Source: Cellulosilyticum sp. I15G10I2 (GTDB taxonomy: Bacteria; Bacillota; Clostridia; Lachnospirales; Cellulosilyticaceae). Taken from it: a stretch of DNA of 64,000 nucleotides. The stretch is from NCBI RefSeq assembly GCF_900095725.1, contig NZ_FMMP01000009.1:372001-436000 (forward strand). The letters run 5' to 3'. This document shows positions 58,996 to 64,000 of the stretch, one piece after another. The notes below the pieces were generated by a model, which saw only the letters and a list, made by a program, of their open reading frames with translations, did no database searches and had not been told where the DNA came from. Position 1 is the stretch's first letter. Every line of letters begins with the position of its first letter. The position numbers were made by a program, and so were the translations under genes.

Positions 58996-59376
58996 TTATA
59001 GACTATCTGGATATACCACCAAACCATGTTTAATACAATAAACATATAGTTTGCCACCATTAGTTATTGGGAATCTACAAGTTGGACTTTGCTCTGGATA
59101 CAAACGATTCAAAAATACTCTGTCACTTTTAACATAAGCCGCAAAGGAAAGATAATGTTCTTTGGTCATAGGATGATCAAAGGTAATAAAGTAATCCGTA
59201 TCTATTTCCTCTACTGTGCTTTTGGGTGAAATAGATGTAGCTGTAGGTAAGATATGTTCTAATTTTCTCCCGCAGCAGAAGCTAGAGGCATTTCCTGTAC
59301 TCACCAGAATATTGCCACAGGAAGAACAGACATAAAAACGTACATTCTCAATGTTGCCGCTGTGTGCTTCATTTGA
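58996..59376 (-). pseudogene. Truncated copy of XRE/zinc-ribbon gene (C-terminal domain only)
   Basis: The frame is nearly identical in protein sequence to residues ~88-196 of the intact gene at 62566-63156 (Cys-x-x-Cys motif VCSSCGN, CCGRKL, then the HPMTKEHYLSFAAYVKSDRVF region). The helix-turn-helix domain is missing; the similarity begins directly after the stop of the flavodoxin-like gene. It lacks its own obvious start, so a partial duplication is most likely. The DNA identity between the two copies is very high. Confidence 0.7.
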
Positions 59377-59378
59377 CT

Positions 59379-59909
59379 TTATTTATACTTAGAGATATAT
59401 TTAATAAGATCATTTGCACTTTGTTCAACCTCTTCCCTACTGATTTGAAAAGAAGCCCTAAAAACAGCAAAGTATGGCAGTGCAGTTGCCCCAATATGAG
59501 CTGTAGTGGCTTTAAACGGTATGATAATTTCATCTACTGAGAATCCTACTGAGCCTGTATGTGAGTAACTTTCTTCCTTATCCCCAATTGACATTGCCAT
59601 TCCAATCTTTTTTCCTTTTAGCTTATCCCCATTTGAACCATATGCCCATCCGTGAGTAAAAACATCATCCAGCCATTTTTTTAATAAGGGTGGGTAACTG
59701 TACCAATACACAGGAAACTGCAAAATAACAAAATCACTACTCTCTAATAATCGCTGTTCTGTTTCAATATTAATATTTCAATCAGGATATTCCTCATAAA
59801 GCTCATGAATAATAATGTCGTTTGGGTACTTCTCTAATTCCTCTTTCCATCTTTTGTTTACATTTGAATGACTAATATCAGGATGAGCTAAAATTACAAG
59901 AGTCTTCAT
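59379..59909 (-). pseudogene. NAD(P)H oxidoreductase, flavodoxin-like fold, broken by an in-frame TGA
   Basis: ATG 59909 starts MKTLVILAHPDISHSNVNKRWKEEL, the FMN-binding opening of MdaB/KefF/NQO-type reductases. The frame is interrupted by one TGA at 59778-59780, then continues in the same frame through QFPVYWYSYPPLLKKWLDDVF to YISKYK* at 59379. Restoring that codon gives a ~176-residue protein of normal length. It is a nonsense mutation, not a frameshift. The divergent HxlR gene (60121) and the palindromic operator between them remain intact, showing recent decay. Confidence 0.85.
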
Positions 59910-60028
59910 TAAAATCACTAATCCTTTCTTTTTCCTATGATTTTCACCTTTACTTAAAATCCGCCGAACCCATTGGATCATTTGAAATTAAGTTTATAAT
60001 TATTATCTGCTAAAAAATATTTACTGTA

Positions 60029-60074
60029 AATACACACAATAAAGTCAGTAAATACTTACTTTAAAGTGTGTATT
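60029..60074. promoter_or_regulatory. HxlR operator, imperfect 17-bp inverted repeat
   Basis: AATACACACAATAAAGT (60029-60045) and ACTTTAAAGTGTGTATT (60058-60074) are inverted repeats with 15 of 17 matches. They lie between the broken reductase gene and the divergent HxlR gene. Confidence 0.65.
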
Positions 60075-60120
60075 ACTATGGATTAAGCTGATATAGTATA
60101 ATTAAGTTGGAGGTGGTATT

Positions 60121-60468
60121 TTGAAGCAATATAATTTAGGAATTGAAGCAACTCTTGAAATCCTTGGCGGCAAATGGAAAGCTTTAATAGTATGTCTGCT
60201 TATGTCCGGTACCAAAAGGACCAGTGAACTCGAACGCCTTATTCCGGATATCTCTCAAAAAGTACTTATACAGCAGCTTCGTGAATTAGAAAGAGATGGG
60301 ATCATCGGAAGAATAAAATATCCTCAAATGCCTCCCAAGGTTGAATATTATGTTACCGAATACGGCAAAACAGCAAATAAAATTATTGATGTAATGTGTA
60401 CCTGGGGGCGAGAAAATATTATGCTCAGAAAAAAACAGGGAGAAGATATTACTTTATTAGAAAAATAA
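60121..60468 (+). CDS. HxlR-family regulator
   Basis: A 115-residue regulator from TTG 60121 (GGAGGTGGTATT upstream). Features: IEATLEILGGKWKALIVCLL, SQKVLIQQLRELERDGIIGR, PQMPPKVEYYVTEYG. Unlike the HxlR protein at 13218 it has no Cys at the usual N-terminal sensing position, but a Cys in LIVCLL. It is divergent from the broken flavodoxin-fold reductase, its likely target, with a palindromic operator between them. Because the target is inactivated, it may only regulate itself. Confidence 0.9.
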   Translation: MKQYNLGIEATLEILGGKWKALIVCLLMSGTKRTSELERLIPDISQKVLIQQLRELERDGIIGRIKYPQMPPKVEYYVTEYGKTANKIIDVMCTWGRENIMLRKKQGEDITLLEK

Positions 60469-60508
60469 CCAATTTATAGTTTTAAAATCCTTATTTTGCT
60501 GGTCTTTG

Positions 60509-60745
60509 TTATAGCCTAGATAAATAATCATACAATTTTTCCATGGTCAAGCTGATTTCCTTATTTTTCACAAATGCAGACAAAGCTGTAATTGGAGGAT
60601 TCTCCAACAAGCTAATAATAGGCTCAATCGGCTGTTCAAAGGCTTCCATTGTACCATTTGTTTGTACGGCCCCCGGACGGATTGAATAAAATATACCCCT
60701 GTGGTAATCAAAGGGGAGGTGGAATGAATAAATCCCCCTAGCTTT
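60509..60745 (-). pseudogene. C-terminal fragment of an unidentified gene
   Basis: In the 546-base interval 60469-61014 the minus strand keeps an open frame of ~78 codons ending in TAA at 60509 (includes SIRPGAVQTNGTMEAFEQP and LTMEKLYDYLSRL). No start codon or ribosome site leads into it. The composition looks like real protein, unlike the overlapping frames. The rest of the interval (60746-61014) shows only a bidirectional terminator at 60845-60883. Confidence 0.4.
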
Positions 60746-60844
60746 CTATGAAGCATTCCCTTTTACTTTATGCAAAGTATTCCTTAATACAGCTGCCCAA
60801 GTAAAATTTTGTTAGTTAAATTCCAACAAAGAACTCCATACAAA

Positions 60845-60883
60845 AAAGTAGGTTTAATCCCTATCAAAGGATAAACCTACTTT
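60845..60883. terminator. Bidirectional terminator
   Basis: AAAGTAGGTTTA (60845-60856) pairs perfectly with TAAACCTACTTT (60872-60883). On the minus strand it follows the YjiH gene (61015); T-rich sequence flanks both sides. Confidence 0.75.
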
Positions 60884-61014
60884 CTTATCAAATATTTCCT
60901 GCTTATTTATAACGTCATTCCATAACATAGTGGATTGATTCCGCAGTAATAGTGTTTGCGTGAAAAGCTAGCCAGCAGACATTACATCCAAAAACCCGAG
61001 TGGTGCCTGGTACC

Positions 61015-62373
61015 CTAAATAAAAGATATTATACCTAAAGAAGCTAAAATATTCGTTATAACTATTAATATCGGTATAGATATCATTGTTCTAAAAATAA
61101 ATACTTTGATTACATCCCAAAAGCTCAAACCTATTTTGCTTTTAACTAAAATCATTCCAGTCTCAGACATAAATACTAACTGAGTAAATGCTAATACGCC
61201 AATAAAAAATCTGGAAGCTTCAGAAGGTGATCCACTGGTAAATAAAGCTGGTAAATACATATCAGCAAACCCAGCAACCGATGCAGGGGCCATGACTGCT
61301 GCTACCTCTTTACTATATCCTATTAAAGTATATAAAGGTACAAGTGGTGCACTAATAATATTAAAAAACTCGGTATATTCTGCCACTACCAGTGCTAATG
61401 TTCCCACCGCCATAATAATAGGTAAAAAACCAACATATATATTTATAATATTTTTTAACGCATCAATGATTACTTTTCCAATCTTGGCATCTCCTGCCTG
61501 CTTTATAGCAGACTCATATGCATGATTAAAAACAGTTTTACCTTGTGGAATTTCAATTCTATTTGGAGTTACTCCTTCATAATAAGTTGGGGGAAATTTC
61601 TTAAGCGGCATTCTTGATGTAATAAAAGCCAATATAACTGTTACTAATGCAATAGATCCATAAAATATTGGGAAAATATGTCCAAAGCCTAGTTCTTCAG
61701 CTACTGCAGAAGCGAATGCAATCCCTACAATAGAAAAACTAGTTGCTATTATATAAGCTTCTCTCTTGTTATAGTATCCCCTTTGATATTGGTTGTCCGT
61801 TACCACGATACCAATTGTACCATCACCAACAAAGGAAGCGATAGCATCGATAGTTGAATAGCCTGGTACTTTAAATAACTTTTCAACTACAGCACCTAAT
61901 AAAATCCCTATAAACTCAACAATACCAAAATGTGTTAATAATGGAAGAGCCATAATCCCAACAAAGAATGTTATATAAAGTGTGGTTAAAAGACCATCCG
62001 CTCCTGCCATTAGCCCCCCAGTATTCCCATCTAAAATCACGCCCGCAAACCCATAGTTTGCAAACCAACTATTAATTACCATAAGATATAAGAATGAGCC
62101 AAGCACTCTTAATATAGCGTTCAAAGGTGATGTTTTAAACACAGAATTAACAAACTTACTTTTTGAAGAGTAAAATGCAAAAAGTACAGTGGTAATTAAT
62201 ACGATCCATGCGCAAATAATCGTAAATCCAATAAATAACTCCAGTGTATTATCCGTAACAAAATTCACTATATGTGAAATAGCTATCTTACTTTCTCCAT
62301 TAATATTAAAAGGCATGAGAAAAAAAACAAATCCAAAAATAGATAAAAATATAAACTTCAACTTATCTATCAT
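61015..62373 (-). CDS. YjiH-family nucleoside-recognition (Gate) domain membrane protein
   Basis: A 452-residue integral membrane protein with ~11 segments. It matches the YjiH family: LKFIFLSIFGFVFFLMPFNING at the start, and a Gate (nucleoside-recognition) domain with ATSFSIVGIAFASAVAEELGFGH. ATG 62373 follows GGAGGGTGTAAAT. These proteins are probably transporters, related to the spore maturation SpmA/SpmB Gate domains; the substrate is not known. It has a terminator downstream and stands alone. Confidence 0.88.
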   Translation of the reverse strand: MIDKLKFIFLSIFGFVFFLMPFNINGESKIAISHIVNFVTDNTLELFIGFTIICAWIVLITTVLFAFYSSKSKFVNSVFKTSPLNAILRVLGSFLYLMVINSWFANYGFAGVILDGNTGGLMAGADGLLTTLYITFFVGIMALPLLTHFGIVEFIGILLGAVVEKLFKVPGYSTIDAIASFVGDGTIGIVVTDNQYQRGYYNKREAYIIATSFSIVGIAFASAVAEELGFGHIFPIFYGSIALVTVILAFITSRMPLKKFPPTYYEGVTPNRIEIPQGKTVFNHAYESAIKQAGDAKIGKVIIDALKNIINIYVGFLPIIMAVGTLALVVAEYTEFFNIISAPLVPLYTLIGYSKEVAAVMAPASVAGFADMYLPALFTSGSPSEASRFFIGVLAFTQLVFMSETGMILVKSKIGLSFWDVIKVFIFRTMISIPILIVITNILASLGIISFI

Positions 62374-62565
62374 ATTTACACCCTCCATTTTGATTTAACT
62401 TTGATGCACATCCTGTAGAATAACATAGACTATAGAGGGTTGCAATATTTTTTCGTATATTTTGTCGATATTTAGTGGAGGTATTCGAATTTTTTGCAGC
62501 TTGCATATAAAAACCTAGCGGGACCTATCTGCTAATGGCCATTTAGCGTCCTGATCCATATAGCA

Positions 62566-63156
62566 TTACAAACTATCTGAATATACCACCAAACCATGTT
62601 TAATACAATAAACATATAGTTTGCCACCATTAGTTATTGGGAATCTACAAGTTGGACTTTGCTCTGGATACAAACGATTCAAAAATACTCTGTCACTTTT
62701 AACATAAGCCGCAAAGGAAAGATAATGTTCTTTGGTCATAGGATGATCAAAGGTAATAAAGTAATCCGTATCTATTTCCTCTACTGTGATTTTGGGTGCA
62801 ATAGATGCAGCTGTAGGTAAGATATGTTCTAATTTTCTTCCGCAGCAGAAGATAGAGGCGCTTCCTGTACTCACCAGAATATTGCCACAGGAAGGACAGA
62901 CATAAAATCGGACTTTGTCAATGTTGCCGCTGTCTGGTTTGTTTGAAGTAATCTCGCCTTCCATCATCTGTGTCATATCTACACCGAAAATAGCAGATAG
63001 TTCCGGCCACAGAGATAGGTCTGGGCACCCTAAACCACATTCCCATTTGGAAACTGTTTTATTTTGAATACCTAACGCATCTGCAATATTTTTCTGTGTA
63101 AGTTTTTTCTCCTTCCGTAGACCGGCAATCAATTTCCCTATTTTCACACAATCCAT
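62566..63156 (-). CDS. XRE-family regulator with C-terminal zinc-ribbon domain (paralog 2)
   Basis: A 196-residue protein with the same architecture as the one at 50152-50748: XRE domain (residues about 5-62, KLIAGLRKEKKLTQKNIADALGIQNKTVSKWECGLG), VCPSCGN and CCGRKL zinc-ribbon-type cysteines, and a C-terminal beta domain ending in YVYCIKHGLVVYSDSL. ATG follows GGAGGTGCATCT. A truncated duplicate of its 3' half, including the downstream sequence, lies at 58855-59376. Function and ligand unknown. Confidence 0.88.
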   Translation of the reverse strand: MDCVKIGKLIAGLRKEKKLTQKNIADALGIQNKTVSKWECGLGCPDLSLWPELSAIFGVDMTQMMEGEITSNKPDSGNIDKVRFYVCPSCGNILVSTGSASIFCCGRKLEHILPTAASIAPKITVEEIDTDYFITFDHPMTKEHYLSFAAYVKSDRVFLNRLYPEQSPTCRFPITNGGKLYVYCIKHGLVVYSDSL

Positions 63157-63190
63157 AGATGCACCTCCATTTTTGCTTAGTATAACATAC

Positions 63191-63400
63191 TTACAAAAAC
63201 CTTGCGATTATTTGTACTAGTCTTGCTGGGAGCTGTTTTAAATCGGTTATATCCAATGTGTTTTCAGCGCCGTAAAGCTCACGGATAGCCTCTTTATCCT
63301 GCCCAATAGTAAATTTAAGCTGCCATCAGGTTCTAATGCGGAATTAAGGGCCACAAAACAGCAGCATCTCGAATCACTGTCGGTTCCTGAATCTCTATGA
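63191..63400 (-). pseudogene. Degenerate gene fragment with frameshift
   Basis: The region between the XRE gene and the DUF6530 gene holds coding-like sequence in two frames: ALNSALEPDGSL in one, then QDKEAIRELYGAENTLDITD...ARFL and a stop at 63191 in another. A single frameshift near 63315 would join them. The family is not recognised. Confidence 0.4.
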
Positions 63401-63416
63401 TCCATCCATTTTCATT

Positions 63417-63881
63417 TCAATAGCACCCCAATTCTTCTAAAATATGGGTCAGTACCCGTTGTCGTTCACCAATCAATTCCCCTAATTCATTCAGGCTCTT
63501 CACAAATGTTTTAATACTCTCATTGATGTTTGGGTTATCCATACAAACCTCTATGGGTAGTACACCACCTTGTACCCCCATTCGTTCTACAGTTGGATTT
63601 TCTGGGTCGTATAAAAGCGGAAACCGATATGCCTCTTTAAAATAAAGTAATGTCCTGCACAAAAGGATCATTAAGTCAAATACTTGATGTATAGGGATCT
63701 CCTGTGCCAAATTTAGTTCCCCATTCTTATCCTGTTGCCAAATCTGTGCTGCAATCTGCATTTTTTTATTTTCTTCCAGTATTGGCATACCTAAAGTCAA
63801 ACTTTTGATGTCAGAGTGATAGGCATTTCTGCCGTCTATATGGTCATAACTTTTTGACATCATAACTGTTTGCTCATTCAT
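63417..63881 (-). CDS. DUF6530 family protein
   Basis: A 154-residue protein matching DUF6530: KSYDHIDGRNAYHSDIKSLTLGMP (about residues 10-33), QIWQQDKNGELNLAQEIPIHQVFDLMILLCRTLLYFKEAYRFP, and YDPENPTVERMGVQGG. The start ATG at 63881 lies eight bases after AGGAGG and overlaps the stop of the upstream gene (ATGA); the in-frame ATG 63887 is too close to that site. No function is assigned to the family. It forms an operon with the partial gene at 63878-64000. Confidence 0.8.
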   Translation of the reverse strand: MNEQTVMMSKSYDHIDGRNAYHSDIKSLTLGMPILEENKKMQIAAQIWQQDKNGELNLAQEIPIHQVFDLMILLCRTLLYFKEAYRFPLLYDPENPTVERMGVQGGVLPIEVCMDNPNINESIKTFVKSLNELGELIGERQRVLTHILEELGCY

Positions 63882-64000
63882 CTCCATATCCTCCTTGCAT
63901 TAGGATCAGCTGCTAAACACTGCTGTCTTAAACTTTCTAATTCTGCGGTATGATCTTTGTGTGGATCATCATACTTTAATACTTTGATCACTGATAGTTC
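63878..64000 (-). CDS. Partial CDS running off the right edge
   Basis: The last 40 codons of a gene on the minus strand (ELSVIKVLKYDDPHKDHT...DPNARRIWR), ending in TGA that overlaps the DUF6530 start by four bases. The product is not recognised from this tail. The ATGA overlap shows translational coupling with DUF6530. Confidence 0.6.
   Translation of the reverse strand, partial: ELSVIKVLKYDDPHKDHTAELESLRQQCLAADPNARRIWR

Noticed and set aside
59778-59780. In-frame TGA as selenocysteine codon
   Set aside because: Flavodoxin-fold reductases of this type have no selenocysteine at this position and no SECIS-like hairpin is seen directly after it.
60568-60756. 62-codon minus-strand frame with many Trp, Gln and Leu residues
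   Set aside because: A different frame of the same stretch (60509-60745) has more protein-like composition and continues to the end of the interval.
1-64000. Prophage, complete insertion sequence, CRISPR array
   Set aside because: No transposase, integrase, phage structural gene or regularly spaced repeat array was seen anywhere in the window.

Overview
This window looks like a chromosomal segment from a low-GC Gram-positive bacterium of the class Clostridia, probably a Lachnospirales or Cellulosilyticum-like lineage. The grounds are the AT-rich composition, AGGAGG-type ribosome binding sites before nearly every gene, U-tailed intrinsic terminators, many short regulator-plus-target modules, a two-subunit 2-oxoacid:ferredoxin oxidoreductase typical of anaerobes, and Clostridia-type families (DUF3021, DUF2200, DUF4153, YjiH). 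The genus is inference. I see no phage, complete insertion sequence, CRISPR array or rRNA; the only tRNA found is tRNA-Pro(CGG).

Layout. 0-9.3 kb: start of an enolase-superfamily gene divergent from a PrpR-type regulator whose AAA+ domain looks dead; a LytTR/DUF3021 pair; an ABC-2 transporter; a two-component system and a secreted protein. 9.5-20.2 kb: TetR/GNAT pair; a VanR/VanS pair followed by the scar of a deleted vanG-type glycopeptide-resistance operon; HxlR/NmrA module; PadR with a SEDS-like membrane protein; BlaI/M56/membrane protein trio; a C39-like peptidase whose leader copies the van leader. 20-36 kb: YajC-like and DUF4153 proteins, nitroreductase, NUDIX, a sugar ABC transporter, a DUF4829-like protein, and a BceAB-like ABC exporter with its two-component system. 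36-46 kb: AAC(3)-like acetyltransferase, EamA/LysR pair, AraC, TetR/nitroreductase, and a macrolide phosphotransferase plus MFS exporter behind what looks like a leader-peptide attenuator. 46-58.8 kb: FMN reductase, KorAB, tRNA-Pro, guanine deaminase, Rnk-like protein, SDR/TetR, Rrf2/methyltransferase/MATE. 58.8-64 kb: decayed genes, duplicated XRE/zinc-ribbon genes, YjiH and DUF6530.

The general theme is small autoregulated stress and antibiotic-response modules (macrolide, glycopeptide-like, cell-wall, peptide, quinone/nitro compounds), several in decay. Many divergent regulators carry very clean palindromic operators.

The strongest unexplained signals are (1) a ~115-120 bp element present three times (3460, 14661, 49533) with interlocking complementary segments; (2) a van-type promoter plus leader present twice (12707, 19051), in which the terminator stem differs completely in sequence but keeps its pairing; (3) a 14-residue leader peptide with an Arg-Thr-Arg motif and mutually exclusive hairpins upstream of the MFS/Mph operon; and (4) long perfect palindromes upstream of korA and over the start of a TetR gene.
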